From positions 3,658,001 through 3,722,000 of the forward strand of contig NZ_JBHUNX010000001.1 in assembly GCF_042685645.1 (NCBI RefSeq): DNA of 64,000 bases. Direction: 5' to 3'. The notes beneath the pieces are model-generated. The model saw nothing but the letters and a program-made list of their open reading frames with translations, ran no database searches and was not told the DNA's origin. The position numbers were made by a program, and so were the translations under genes. This document shows positions 48,676 to 58,077 of this stretch, piece by piece. The stretch's first letter is position 1. The number at the start of each line of letters is the position of its first letter. This stretch comes from Salininema proteolyticum (GTDB lineage: Bacteria; Actinomycetota; Actinomycetes; Mycobacteriales; Micromonosporaceae).

Positions 48676-49608
48676 TCAGGCGAAGAGGCGCCGGTTGAGC
48701 GGCCCGTCCTCGTCGAGGATGCCCAGGGCGTCCTCGACCGCCGCGGAGACGGGAAGTCCCCGCAGTTCCGAAGCTTGGAACCAGCGGCTCTGGCTGGTGG
48801 ATCCCCCGGCGGTCTCCACGACGTGGGCCTGCGAGGGGTCCTCGACGGAGGCCGCATAGATGGCACGGACGCCGTGCCAGTCGAGGGGCGCGCCCTCGGG
48901 CCCGATGGCGCGGCGGTGGCGGAAGGAGGTCACGCCGAGCAGAGCGTCTACCGAGGCGCGCTGGCCGGTCTCCTCCCAGACTTCGCGGACGACGGCCTCG
49001 GCCGGGGCCTCTCCGAAGTCCACTCCCCCGCCGGGCAGGTGCCAGGTGCCGCCTCCGGGGTAGCCCTCGGTGATCTGGGCCAGGAGGATGCGCCCGTCGG
49101 CGTCGCTGACGACGCCGTAGGCGCCGAAGCGCTGTCCGCGGCGGCGCCGGCCCTTCTTGGCCTTGGACGGCGGTGTGGGTCGGACCGGCTCTTTGCGGTC
49201 CTTGGTGATCTCGCCGGCGAGGCGCTCGTCGCGGGCGCCGAGCACGGCGGAGACGAACGGGGAGTGGGCCTCGGCCAGGGCGCGTTCGGGAGAGACCCAT
49301 TCGGCGGTGAAGGGGCCTTTGCCCTCGGGCGTCCCGTTCCCGGCGCGCATGCCGAAGACGACGGCGTTGGTGTGCGTCTCCTTCTTGGCGATGGCCACCG
49401 CGGCGAGGGGCCTCTCTACCGCACAGGGGATTCCGACTTCGGAAGTGACGAGGCGGTCGGCCGCCTCGGAGGGGGCCTCCCCGTGGTCGATGACTCCGCC
49501 CGGCAGGTGCCAGGGGCCGTGACTTCCTTTCGAGTGCCGGCGCCTGGTCAGAAGCAGGCGCCCCTCATCGTCGCGTACCTCCCCGTACGCTGCTATCCGG
49601 AATTGCAT
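48676..49608 (-). CDS. Tandem Nudix hydrolase, one domain degenerate
   Basis: 310 residues with two Nudix domains. The first (1-140) has the start of the box (LPGGVIDHGEAPSEAADR) but the metal-binding REUxEE part reads LVTSEVG, so it is probably inactive. The second (about 165-300) is intact: HLPGGGVDFGEAPAEAVVRE followed by VWEETG. A basic linker (PSKAKKGRRRRGQR) joins them. The active half probably hydrolyses a nucleoside diphosphate derivative. TAGAGT 6 nt before the ATG suggests a leaderless mRNA. Confidence 0.88.
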   Translation of the reverse strand: MQFRIAAYGEVRDDEGRLLLTRRRHSKGSHGPWHLPGGVIDHGEAPSEAADRLVTSEVGIPCAVERPLAAVAIAKKETHTNAVVFGMRAGNGTPEGKGPFTAEWVSPERALAEAHSPFVSAVLGARDERLAGEITKDRKEPVRPTPPSKAKKGRRRRGQRFGAYGVVSDADGRILLAQITEGYPGGGTWHLPGGGVDFGEAPAEAVVREVWEETGQRASVDALLGVTSFRHRRAIGPEGAPLDWHGVRAIYAASVEDPSQAHVVETAGGSTSQSRWFQASELRGLPVSAAVEDALGILDEDGPLNRRLFA

Positions 49609-49614
49609 ACATCA

Positions 49615-49620
49615 ACTCTA
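49615..49620 (-). promoter_or_regulatory. -10 element of a probably leaderless Nudix transcript
   Basis: TAGAGT on the minus strand, 6 nt before the ATG at 49608. Confidence 0.5.
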
Positions 49621-49711
49621 CGTCGCCGTCGGTGATAAAACTCTTCCTCAAATAAGGAGAGCCGCCGGCGCCCGGCGGGCGCTCGGCGGCGTCAGGGCCT
49701 GCGGAGGGCCC

Positions 49712-51256
49712 CTACTCCCACTCGATGGTCCCCGGGGGCTTGGAGGTCACGTCGAGCGTGACCCGGTTGACCTCCGGGACCTCGTTGGTGATGCGGGTGG
49801 AGATCTTGGCGAGCAGTTCGTAGGGCAGTCTCGACCAGTCGGCGGTCATGGCGTCCTCGCTGCTCACCGGCCGCAGGACGATCGGGTGGCCGTAGGTGCG
49901 GCCGTCGCCCTGGACTCCGACGGAGCGGACGTCGGCCAGCAGCACGACCGGGAACTGCCAGACCGAGCGGTCCAGGCCGGCGGCGCGGAGTTCGGCGCGG
50001 GCGATGGCGTCGGCGGCGCGCAGCGTCTCGAGGCGCTCGCGGGTGACCTCGCCGACGATGCGGATTCCCAGGCCGGGCCCGGGGAAGGGCTGGCGCCAGA
50101 CCATGGCCTCGGGCAGTCCCAGCTCGATGCCGATGGAGCGGACCTCGTCCTTGAACAGGGCGCGCAGGGGCTCGACCAGCTCGAACTTCATGTCCTCGGG
50201 GAGCCCGCCGACATTGTGGTGGCTCTTGATGTTGGCCGCTCCGGTGCCGCCACCGGACTCGACGACGTCGGGGTAGAGAGTCCCCTGGACGAGGTACTCG
50301 AATTCACCCTCGGAGGCGATGTCGCGGGCGGCCTGCTCGAAGGTGCGGATGAACTCGCGCCCGATGGCCTTGCGCTTCTCCTCGGGGTCGGTGACGCCCT
50401 TGAGCTCGGCGAGGAAGCGGTCGGAGACGTCGACGCCGCGGACGTCGATGCCGGTGAGCTGGGCGTAGTCGCCGAGGACCTGTTCGGCCTCGCCCTGGCG
50501 CAGCAGGCCGTGGTCGACGAAGACGCAGGTGAGCTGGTCGCCGACGGCCTTGTGGACGAGGGCGGCGGCGACGGAGGAGTCGACTCCGCCGGAGAGGGCG
50601 CACAGGACGCGCTTGTCGCCGACCTGGGCGCGGATCTTCTCGACCTGCTCGTCGATGATGTTGCTGAAGTTCCAGGAGGGCTTGAGCCCGGCGATCTCGT
50701 GGAGGAAGTGGCGCAGGACGGCCTGGCCGTGCGGCGTGTGGGCGACCTCGGGGTGGTACTGGACCCCGGCGAGGCGCCTGTCGAGGTTCTCGAAGGCGGC
50801 CACGGGCGTGGCCTCGGTGTGCGCGACGACCGTGAAGCCCTCGGGCGCGCCGGTGACGGAGTCGCCGTGGCTCATCCACACCGACTGGCTCTCGGGCAGG
50901 CCCTGGAGCAGGCAGGACTCGGCGTCGGAGCGCAGCTCGGTGCCGCCGTACTCGCTCTGGCCGGTCTTGGAGACGGTGCCGCCGAGGGCCTGCGTCATGG
51001 CCTGGAAGCCGTAGCAGATGCCGAAGACCGGCACGCCGGCCTCGAACAGGGCCGGATCGACCTGCGGGGCCCCGTCGGCGTAGACGCTCGACGGGCCTCC
51101 CGAGAGGATGATCGCGGACGGCTTCTTCGCCAGCATGTCGGAGACGGACGTGTGGGAGGGCACGATTTCGGAATACACCTGGGCTTCACGCACGCGCCGG
51201 GCGATGAGCTGCGCGTACTGTGCTCCGAAATCCACCACGAGTACCAGATCTTGCAT
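49712..51256 (-). CDS. guaA: GMP synthase (glutamine-hydrolysing)
   Basis: 514 residues. It converts XMP, ATP and glutamine to GMP. The N-terminal amidotransferase domain carries Cys81 (FGICYGFQAM), with the His/Glu of the triad in VQYHPEVAHT. The ATP pyrophosphatase domain has the PP-loop CALSGGVDSSVAAALVH. The C-terminal dimerisation domain ends VNRVTLDVTSKPPGTIEWE. Length is normal. TACCCT 6 nt before the ATG suggests a leaderless transcript, and the promoter faces that of the FUSC gene. Confidence 0.97.
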   Translation of the reverse strand: MQDLVLVVDFGAQYAQLIARRVREAQVYSEIVPSHTSVSDMLAKKPSAIILSGGPSSVYADGAPQVDPALFEAGVPVFGICYGFQAMTQALGGTVSKTGQSEYGGTELRSDAESCLLQGLPESQSVWMSHGDSVTGAPEGFTVVAHTEATPVAAFENLDRRLAGVQYHPEVAHTPHGQAVLRHFLHEIAGLKPSWNFSNIIDEQVEKIRAQVGDKRVLCALSGGVDSSVAAALVHKAVGDQLTCVFVDHGLLRQGEAEQVLGDYAQLTGIDVRGVDVSDRFLAELKGVTDPEEKRKAIGREFIRTFEQAARDIASEGEFEYLVQGTLYPDVVESGGGTGAANIKSHHNVGGLPEDMKFELVEPLRALFKDEVRSIGIELGLPEAMVWRQPFPGPGLGIRIVGEVTRERLETLRAADAIARAELRAAGLDRSVWQFPVVLLADVRSVGVQGDGRTYGHPIVLRPVSSEDAMTADWSRLPYELLAKISTRITNEVPEVNRVTLDVTSKPPGTIEWE

Positions 51257-51262
51257 TGTTCA

Positions 51263-51268
51263 AGGGTA
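51263..51268 (-). promoter_or_regulatory. -10 element of a probably leaderless guaA transcript
   Basis: TACCCT on the minus strand, 6 nt before the ATG at 51256. Confidence 0.4.
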
Positions 51269-51340
51269 ACCCGAGCGGTCGTCCCCACCGGGAAGGCTGA
51301 GACGGGCCTAACGGGCCTCACCCGTTCGAACAGGGGTGTC

Positions 51341-51346
51341 TAGACT
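51341..51346 (+). promoter_or_regulatory. -10 element of a probably leaderless FUSC transcript
   Basis: TAGACT lies 6 nt before the GTG at 51353, and no Shine-Dalgarno sequence precedes the start. Confidence 0.5.
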
Positions 51347-51352
51347 GTTCAT

Positions 51353-53431
51353 GTGGTGAAGGCGGGTATTCGGACATCGGGCCGGCAGGTCTGGGACAAC
51401 ATCAAGCTGTGGACTCCCAGCGAGGTCACGCCCTTCCTCGCTGCCAAATGCGGCGCCGGGATCGTGGTGGCGATGGCCGTCACCCTCGTCCTCGGGACGC
51501 CACCGTGGTCGACGGCGCTGGTGATCGGCGCGTGGCTGGGCGGCGTGGGCCTCGTGACCCCCACGGCCCGCTCCACGGCGTCGACGCCCCTGCTGATCGG
51601 CGCGGTCGGCTCCCTGGTGGTCATGATCGGCGCGATCACCGACCCGGTGACGCTGATCGCCGCCTCGGCCGTGTTCGCCGTCGCCATGACCTATATCGGC
51701 ACCCTGGGGCCCAACATCGGCGCCACCTCCATCACCATCGGCGTGGTCTTTTTCCTGGCCGACCAGGTGACGGTCGGCACGACCCCCTACACGGCGGCGC
51801 TCGCCGTCGCGGCCGGCTGCGCGATCCAGGCGCTGCTGACCTTCCTCCCGCCCTATCAGCGGTGGGTGACCGACCGGGCGCACCTGGCCGGGGCCTGGCG
51901 GGCGCTGGCCGACGAGGCCGAGGAGCTGTCCCGCAACCCCGACGCGCCGCTGACGCAGGCGGCGGTCGTCACCGCGACCGACCAGCTGGAGCACCGCCGC
52001 GCCCTGCCGGAGTCGATCCAGGCGGCCCGCAACCAGATCTACGAGATCGTCGGCGCCATCAACCGGGTCTCGGCGGCCCGGCGCCGGCTGAAGGCCTCCG
52101 AGAGCGACATGGCCGAGCTGTACGGCGACGCGCTGAAACTGGCCGCGCAGGTGCTGCGGACCTACGCCACGGCCATCACCGCGCGCAAGTCGGTGTCCCC
52201 GAACTGGGACGAGCTGCTGCGCAAGCTCGGCGAGCACCCGGTCGCCACGGCCACGGGCACCATCCCGCCCGAGATCGGCGGCCTCCTGCGCGTCCTGCAC
52301 GACGCCGACGGCTACGCCGCCCGCATCATCTCCGGCGACGACGAGATCGTCTCCACCGCCGCCGTCGCCCACGTGCGCGACCAGGTCCGCGAGGGATTCC
52401 ACAAGCTGCGCAAGGGCATGCACCTCTCCTCGCCGACGTTCCACCACGCCCTGCGCCACGGCCTGGTCGTCGTCTCGGCGCAGGCGATCGCCCTGTTCCT
52501 CTGGCCCGGGACGCACGGCTACTGGATCCCGCTGACCGCGTGGGTGGTCCTGCAGGCCGACTACGCAGGCACCCTCACCAGAGGCACCTCGCGAGCGCTC
52601 GGCACTGCCGCCGGCGTCGCCGTGGCCTCCGGCCTGGCGATCGTCGTCCCGCACACCACCGTGGCCGTCAGCGTCATGGTCATGTTCTGGGCCATGGTCG
52701 CCTACCTCTCCCGCCCGGTGTCGATGATGCTGTGGAACGCCGCCGTCGGCGCCTACACGGTCTTCCAGATCGACTTGACGGGCGTGGACGTGGAGGCCGC
52801 CGCCTGGGAGCGTGTCAGCGCCACACTGGTCGGCGCCGGACTGGCCCTGCTGCTGTACCTGGTCACGCCCACTTGGCAGACGAAGCGGCTGGGCGACCTC
52901 CTCGGCGACCTCATCGACTCCTACCGCGACTACGCGCGCATGGTGCTCGACCGCCAGGCCCACCCCTCCGACTACGACGGGCGGCTCATGAACGACCTCG
53001 TCGACGCGGTACGCCAGAACAGGCAGAACGTGAGGGTGGCGACCGAGCAGGCGGCTGCCGAACCGGTCGGCGGGCGGCTGGAGTCGACCGACGTGGTCGG
53101 CGTCGAGGACGCCCTCAACCGGGCGGCGCGGGCGCTGATCGCCATCAACGGCGACACCGAGCGCACCGACACGGCCGACATCCCGGGCATCGACGACTTC
53201 GCCGCGTCCATCGACGGCGTCTACATGCGACTGTCGGCGCTGGCCCGCGGTGAGCGCCCGCCCTCGAACGGTTACGACCTCGAAGGGGCCGTGGCGAATC
53301 TGAACCAGAGCCTCTCCGAGGGGCCGTCGGCCACCGCCGGCCGCCGCAACGTCCTCCGCTGGGAAGTGGAGAACCTGGTCGAGGCCCTCGAGGACGCCGC
53401 GGTCCTGCTCTCCTCTGGATCCCAACTGTAA
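51353..53431 (+). CDS. FUSC family membrane protein
   Basis: 692 residues. Two blocks of membrane helices (about 28-165 and about 365-500) alternate with long soluble helical regions (165-360 and 505-692). The second block contains the FUSC pattern ALRHGLVVVSAQAIALFLWP, YWIPLTAWVVLQADYAGTLT and RGTSRALGTAAGVAVASG. The family includes fusaric acid and aromatic acid exporters (AaeB, YccS), so it is probably a proton-linked efflux pump for hydrophobic acids or a structural membrane protein. No membrane-fusion partner is beside it, as expected in a Gram-positive. Confidence 0.88.
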   Translation: MVKAGIRTSGRQVWDNIKLWTPSEVTPFLAAKCGAGIVVAMAVTLVLGTPPWSTALVIGAWLGGVGLVTPTARSTASTPLLIGAVGSLVVMIGAITDPVTLIAASAVFAVAMTYIGTLGPNIGATSITIGVVFFLADQVTVGTTPYTAALAVAAGCAIQALLTFLPPYQRWVTDRAHLAGAWRALADEAEELSRNPDAPLTQAAVVTATDQLEHRRALPESIQAARNQIYEIVGAINRVSAARRRLKASESDMAELYGDALKLAAQVLRTYATAITARKSVSPNWDELLRKLGEHPVATATGTIPPEIGGLLRVLHDADGYAARIISGDDEIVSTAAVAHVRDQVREGFHKLRKGMHLSSPTFHHALRHGLVVVSAQAIALFLWPGTHGYWIPLTAWVVLQADYAGTLTRGTSRALGTAAGVAVASGLAIVVPHTTVAVSVMVMFWAMVAYLSRPVSMMLWNAAVGAYTVFQIDLTGVDVEAAAWERVSATLVGAGLALLLYLVTPTWQTKRLGDLLGDLIDSYRDYARMVLDRQAHPSDYDGRLMNDLVDAVRQNRQNVRVATEQAAAEPVGGRLESTDVVGVEDALNRAARALIAINGDTERTDTADIPGIDDFAASIDGVYMRLSALARGERPPSNGYDLEGAVANLNQSLSEGPSATAGRRNVLRWEVENLVEALEDAAVLLSSGSQL

Positions 53432-53588
53432 ACACTCCGAAATCCCTTCGCCTGCGCGGCAAGGGTTTCCCCCATTGCGCCATTCGCCCGACGGTCAGTA
53501 ACTTCGTATGCCATCGGCACTGCTACTGATCGATATCTTGATCACTATCCGGTAGGTGCCGTTCACACAACAGGAACGGAATCACTCA
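53432..53588 (+). other. Promoter region of the secreted protease gene
   Basis: About 155 bp, locally AT-richer (TGATCGATATCTTGATCACT near 53527-53546). It is the only AT-rich spot nearby and probably holds the promoter. Confidence 0.4.
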
Positions 53589-54833
53589 ATGCACAACGCC
53601 AAGAATGGGCACGGCACCAGAAAGAAGTGGCGCACCGCCGCGGTCGCGGGCTCCGCGCTCGCGGTCGCGGCGGTCTCGGTCCCGCTGGCCTCCAACGCCT
53701 TCGCCGAGTCGCCGGTGGAGATCCTCGGAGCCGAGAGCGACTCGGTCGTCGAGGGCCGCTACATCGCGGTGCTCGACGACCGCGCCGCTCAGGGCGTCTC
53801 GGCGGTCACCTCGCTCGCGGACGACCTCACCTCCGATGTGGACGTCAACCAGGTCTACTCCAGCGCCGTCGAGGGCTTCTCGTTCTCCGGCAGCCTGGAC
53901 GAGGCCGAGGACCTCGCCCGCGAGGGCGATGTCGCCTATGTCGAGGCCGTCCAGCGCGTCAAGGTCAGCGACACGCAGGAGAACCCCCCGAACTGGGGCA
54001 GCGACCGGCTGGACCAGCGGGAGCTGCCGCTGGACGACTCCTTCACCCGCCCCGACTCGGCGGGAGAGGGCGTGACCGCCTACGTTCTCGACACCGGCAT
54101 CAACCCCGACCACGAGGAGTTCGGCGACCGCGCCGAGATGGGCCCCTCGTTCGCCGGCGAAGAGGACTCGACCGACTGCCACGGCCACGGCACCCACGTC
54201 GCGGGCACCGTCGCCGGCGAGCGGTACGGCGTCGCCCCCGAGGCGGACGTCGTCGGTGTCCAGGTCCTCGACTGCAGCGGTTACGGCACGACCGACAACA
54301 TCGTCGCCGCCGTCGACTGGGTCGCCACCGAGGGCGAGCGCCCCGCCGTCCTCAACATGAGCCTCGGCGGCCCCTCCGACGGCACCGACCAGGCCTACTC
54401 CGACGCCATCGACAACGCGATCGCCGAGGGCGTGACCGTGGTCGTCGCCGCCGGCAACGAAGGCGACGACGCCTGCGGCTACGCCCCGGCCCGCTTCGAG
54501 TCCGCCATCACCGTCGGCAACTCCACCGACGAGGACGCCCGCTACACCGGGCGCGGGGAGTCGAACTACGGCGAGTGCGTCGACGTGTTCGCACCGGGCA
54601 CCGACATCCTCTCGGCCCGCCACGACTCGGACTCCGAGGTCGTGGCCTTGACCGGAACCTCCATGGCCTCGCCGCACGTCGCCGGCGTCGCCGCCCTGGT
54701 CCTGGGCGAGGACCCCTCGGCCTCCCCTGACGAGGTTCGCGACTCGATCCTCGACAACGCCATCGAGGACGCCCTCACCGACGTCGGTGAGGGGTCTCCG
54801 AACCTCTTGGCCAACACCGAGTTTTTGAACTAG
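53589..54833 (+). CDS. Secreted subtilisin-like serine protease with I9 propeptide
   Basis: 414 residues from ATG 53589 (AGGAACGG upstream). A signal peptide of about 40 residues (AGSALAVAAVSVPLASNAFA) is followed by an inhibitor I9 propeptide (about 55-125: GRYIAVLDD, VNQVYSSAVEGFSFSGSLDE). The S8 catalytic domain, of the proteinase K type, has Asp168 (VLDTGIN), His200 (GHGTHVAGTVAG) and Ser358 (GTSMASPHVAGVAAL). Four cysteines in the catalytic domain can form two disulfides. It is exported and self-activated by removing the propeptide, and degrades external protein. No C-terminal anchor. Confidence 0.95.
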   Translation: MHNAKNGHGTRKKWRTAAVAGSALAVAAVSVPLASNAFAESPVEILGAESDSVVEGRYIAVLDDRAAQGVSAVTSLADDLTSDVDVNQVYSSAVEGFSFSGSLDEAEDLAREGDVAYVEAVQRVKVSDTQENPPNWGSDRLDQRELPLDDSFTRPDSAGEGVTAYVLDTGINPDHEEFGDRAEMGPSFAGEEDSTDCHGHGTHVAGTVAGERYGVAPEADVVGVQVLDCSGYGTTDNIVAAVDWVATEGERPAVLNMSLGGPSDGTDQAYSDAIDNAIAEGVTVVVAAGNEGDDACGYAPARFESAITVGNSTDEDARYTGRGESNYGECVDVFAPGTDILSARHDSDSEVVALTGTSMASPHVAGVAALVLGEDPSASPDEVRDSILDNAIEDALTDVGEGSPNLLANTEFLN

Positions 54834-54892
54834 GTGAATGTTTCCCGTCGGTGCCGCGCGGAGCGTCGGCGGCCTGGTGTTCTACGCAAGGG

Positions 54893-55003
54893 GCGGAATC
54901 GTGTCCCAGCACGCCGTCTCCGCCCTTTCGCGCGGTCGGACGTCCGCCAGGACGCCTCGACCACGCGAAAGAACAGATCCGACGCACTGGGACACGATTC
55001 CGC
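54893..55003. repeat. 111-bp imperfect inverted-repeat element
   Basis: Outer arms GCGGAATCGTGTCCCAG (54893-54909) and its exact complement (54987-55003) enclose inner arms CTTTCGCG (54925-54932) and CGCGAAAG (54964-54971), extended to about 14 bp by GGTCG/CGACC. The spacing between the arm blocks is 15 bp on both sides, so one long hairpin folds with a symmetric internal loop and a loop of about 19 nt. It sits in the untranslated tail of the protease gene. It could be a MITE-like element or a structured RNA. Confidence 0.7.
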
Positions 55004-55078
55004 GCTCACCACCGACAGGAAGCAACCAACTAGGCCCGGGGCCGCCCCCTCCGAGCGGCCGGACCGGGAACCGTCCCC

Positions 55079-55109
55079 GGGGCCCGCGGCGAGAGCCCGG
55101 GCCCCTTTT
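55079..55109 (+). terminator. Terminator of the protease transcript
   Basis: GGGGCCCG / CGGGCCCC with an 11-nt loop, followed by TTTT. Confidence 0.75.
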
Positions 55110-55256
55110 CCGTTGGGGCCGTTCCACCATGCGAAACGAATGCCGCGACTACCCCGCGTGGTTTCACGGGTTGTCCGAATCCTTATCCTTCCGTTATGAA
55201 ACCGTGCCCTCGTATGCATATCCTGTAACAATCGGAACTCGATGCGGGAGTCGGCG

Positions 55257-57908
55257 ATGAGCGACAGGGGAGAACTGGCCGCGGCCATAGTCAAGGGCGC
55301 CGCGAACCTGGAGACCATGTACGTTTCCGGCCCTGCCGGCATAGGGAAGACCACCCTCCTCGGCGAGGTCGTCGACCGGCTCGCCGGAGAGTTCCGGCTC
55401 CTCCAGGCCTGCCCGACGCGCAGCGAGCGTCATCTGCCCGGCGTCGTCCTCATCGACCTCCTGACCGAGCTGCGGCCGCTGGTGGACCGTCTCAAGCCCG
55501 AGCACGCCGAGAGCATCTCGCAGCTGTTGAAGGGCACGGCGCCGCCCGACCGGATGCCGCTGTTCCTGGCGACGGTCGAGCTCCTCTCCGTCGCCTCGGC
55601 TTCGCGCCCCCTCCTGATCGTCCTGGACGACGCGCAGTGGACCGACGAGTCCAGCGCCGAGGTCCTCTCCTACGTCGCCCGGCGCACCGACCGCTTCCGC
55701 GGTTCGCTGCTGATCGCCGAGCGCGCCGGGACCGAGTCCGTCGTCCATCCCGCCGGGGCCTCGCACTTCGAGCTGGAACCGATGCGGGACGAGGAGATCG
55801 CGGCGATCCTCTCCGGACAGCGCGCGAACATCTCCGCCGCCGACCGCGACCACATTCTCGCGACGGCGGGAGGAAACCCGCTGCACGCCATCGAGTGCGC
55901 GAACTTCCTCTCGCGGCACGGGCGGCGTCCGCTCCCCCGCCACCTGGACGACCTGATCAGCGCCCGCATCAGCCCGCACAGCGAGGACACCAAGTGGGCC
56001 CTGCTGGTGGCCTCCCTCTCCACCCATCCCACGCTCGACATGCTGCAGGCATGCGACGCGCTGCCGGAAAACTGCCTAGAGCCGGCGGAGCTGTCGGACA
56101 CGGTCACGATCGACGCCAACGGTGCGATCCGGTTCCGGCACCCGCTGCTGCCCGAGCTGGTCCAGTCCACGGCGACCTCGTCGCAGAAGAGGCGCGCCCA
56201 CGCGGCGCTGGCCGGCGCGGTGGACGATCCCGTCGCCCGGGCCCGCCACGCCGTGCTGTCCGCCGCCACCGCCGACGAGGAGACCGCGGCGGCCGCCGAG
56301 GGGGCCGCCGCCCAGGCTTCGTCGCGGGGGGCGCCCGCAGAAGCCGCGCAGCTGGTCGAGCTGGCCGCGTGCCGGACCCCGTCGGCCTGCGAGCGCGACC
56401 GGCGCCGGCTCCGGGCCGCCGAGTACCACCTCCACTCGGGCAATGAGGAGCGTTCCCACCAACTGGCGGCCGAGGTCGCCGACGGCGACTTCCCGGACCT
56501 GCGCTTCCAGGCGGGGCTGCTGCTCTACGACCTGGCGGGGCAGAACATCGGCAAGGCGCGCAGGCACCTGCAGAACGCGGCCCCCGACGCCGCCGGAGAC
56601 CCCCGGCGCGAGACCGAGCTGTCCCTTCACCTGGCCGAGCTGTCCTATTACGACCGGGACTTCGCGGCGTCGGTCCACCACGCCAAGGAGGCGCTGGTGC
56701 GCGCCGAGGCTCAGCAGGACGACTACTTCGTGCTGCGGGCGCTGACGGTCTCCTCCGCCGCGGCGGACGACGCCGATCCCGAAGCGCAGGTCGCTGATCT
56801 CGAACGGGCGAACGCGATCGCCTCGTCCCTGCCGCTGGATCCCCGGACCGTCGAGGCCCGCCAGTTGTGGTGCACGTCGAATCTCTTCCGCGGCGAGGGC
56901 CGCACCGCCCGCGAGGCGATCGTCGCCCTCGAGGAGGAGGTCCGGCGCACCAACCAGCTCTCCCTGCTGCGCCAGATTCTGGTCTCCTCGGCCACCATCT
57001 ACTACCGCACCGGGGACTGCGGCCGTTCTCTGGCGGCGGGGCGGGAGTGCGCCGAGTTGACCGAGGGCACCGACCTCGCCTGCGTCGGCCAGTCCATGGC
57101 CGCCCAGACCGAGTGGGCCGGCGGTTCGTTCGACTCCGCGATAGCGAACGCCCACATGGCCATCGCCTCCTGCAAGGACGCCGGCGACCAGGAGTGGCTC
57201 GACCTCTCCTACGCCGTGCTCGGGCTGTCGCACTCGGCCAAGGGCGACCACGCCGAGGCCGTGGAGGCCTTCACCCGCGCGCACCACATGGAGAAGCTCA
57301 ACCGGCACACGGAGCCGGCCGTCTTCCCCTGGCACACCGACCACATCGCGTCCCTTGCCGCCACGGGGCGGATGTCCGAGGCCACCGCCCAGACCAGGGC
57401 GCTGGAACGGCGCATTCGCGAGCACGACCGCCCGTTCCTGCGGCTGCCGCTGGCGCGGGCGAAGGCGTCGTGCCAGGCGGCGGCCGGGGAGCTGGACTCG
57501 GCGCACAAGGGGCTGAGCCGCGCGCTCAAGGAGTACACCGACGCCGAGCCGTTGGAGAAGGCGCGGTCTCATCTGGCCTTGGCGCGCATCGCGCTCCGGC
57601 TGCGGCGGCGCAGCGCCGCGAACGCCTCTTTCCACCATGCCGCCGAGAGGTTCGCCGAGCTGCGGGCCCGTCCGTGGGTCGCGGTCGCCAAGCGCCACAT
57701 CGAGGAGGGCGGCGCCATGGAGACCGCTCCGCAGATGACGGCGACGGACCGGCGGATCGTGGAGCTGGTCGCGGCGGGCCTGACCAACGCCGACATCTCG
57801 GCCAACCTCTTCCTGTCGGTCAAGGCCATCGAGGGCCGCCTGACCAAGCTGTACCGGAAGTTCAACGTCAACAACCGGGCCGAGCTGGTGGCCCGGGTCC
57901 GGGGCTGA
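55257..57908 (+). CDS. Large LuxR-type ATPase regulator (LAL/MalT-like)
   Basis: 883 residues from ATG 55257, which has GGGAG upstream (an earlier ATG at 55242 is possible). The Walker A motif comes unusually early (VSGPAGIGKTTLLGEVVDRL, residues 22-41) and motif B is LLIVLDDAQWTDESSAEVLS. A long helical TPR-like region (about 330-800) follows. The C-terminus has a LuxR helix-turn-helix (RRIVELVAAGLTNADISANL, then SVKAIEGRLTKLYRKFNVNN). Such LAL proteins are ATP-dependent activators of secondary metabolism or catabolic genes. The short N-terminus before the P-loop is the usual form for this group. Its target is unknown; the genes on both sides converge on or diverge from it without an evident operon. 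Confidence 0.93.
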   Translation: MSDRGELAAAIVKGAANLETMYVSGPAGIGKTTLLGEVVDRLAGEFRLLQACPTRSERHLPGVVLIDLLTELRPLVDRLKPEHAESISQLLKGTAPPDRMPLFLATVELLSVASASRPLLIVLDDAQWTDESSAEVLSYVARRTDRFRGSLLIAERAGTESVVHPAGASHFELEPMRDEEIAAILSGQRANISAADRDHILATAGGNPLHAIECANFLSRHGRRPLPRHLDDLISARISPHSEDTKWALLVASLSTHPTLDMLQACDALPENCLEPAELSDTVTIDANGAIRFRHPLLPELVQSTATSSQKRRAHAALAGAVDDPVARARHAVLSAATADEETAAAAEGAAAQASSRGAPAEAAQLVELAACRTPSACERDRRRLRAAEYHLHSGNEERSHQLAAEVADGDFPDLRFQAGLLLYDLAGQNIGKARRHLQNAAPDAAGDPRRETELSLHLAELSYYDRDFAASVHHAKEALVRAEAQQDDYFVLRALTVSSAAADDADPEAQVADLERANAIASSLPLDPRTVEARQLWCTSNLFRGEGRTAREAIVALEEEVRRTNQLSLLRQILVSSATIYYRTGDCGRSLAAGRECAELTEGTDLACVGQSMAAQTEWAGGSFDSAIANAHMAIASCKDAGDQEWLDLSYAVLGLSHSAKGDHAEAVEAFTRAHHMEKLNRHTEPAVFPWHTDHIASLAATGRMSEATAQTRALERRIREHDRPFLRLPLARAKASCQAAAGELDSAHKGLSRALKEYTDAEPLEKARSHLALARIALRLRRRSAANASFHHAAERFAELRARPWVAVAKRHIEEGGAMETAPQMTATDRRIVELVAAGLTNADISANLFLSVKAIEGRLTKLYRKFNVNNRAELVARVRG

Positions 57909-57982
57909 CGGCTCGGACCGCCGAGCCCCGGACTCTCAGACGGCGCCTGGAGTCCGGAACCGACCGACTCCCTTTCCGCGCG

Positions 57983-58053
57983 GCCCTGCGGGGCGCCGAT
58001 CCGCGTGCCGGAGGCGCGGTTCGCCTCCCGTCGCGGCCGACGCCCCGCAGGGC
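57983..58053. terminator. Nested hairpin between the convergent regulator and reductase genes
   Basis: Outer 13-bp perfect arms (GCCCTGCGGGGCG and complement, 57983-57995 and 58041-58053) enclose an inner GGAGGCG / CGCCTCC hairpin. It can terminate transcription from both sides. A smaller GGCTCGG / CCGAGCC hairpin lies at 57910-57927. Confidence 0.75.
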
Positions 58054-58077
58054 GGCCCGGTCGGTTACTCCGGCCGG

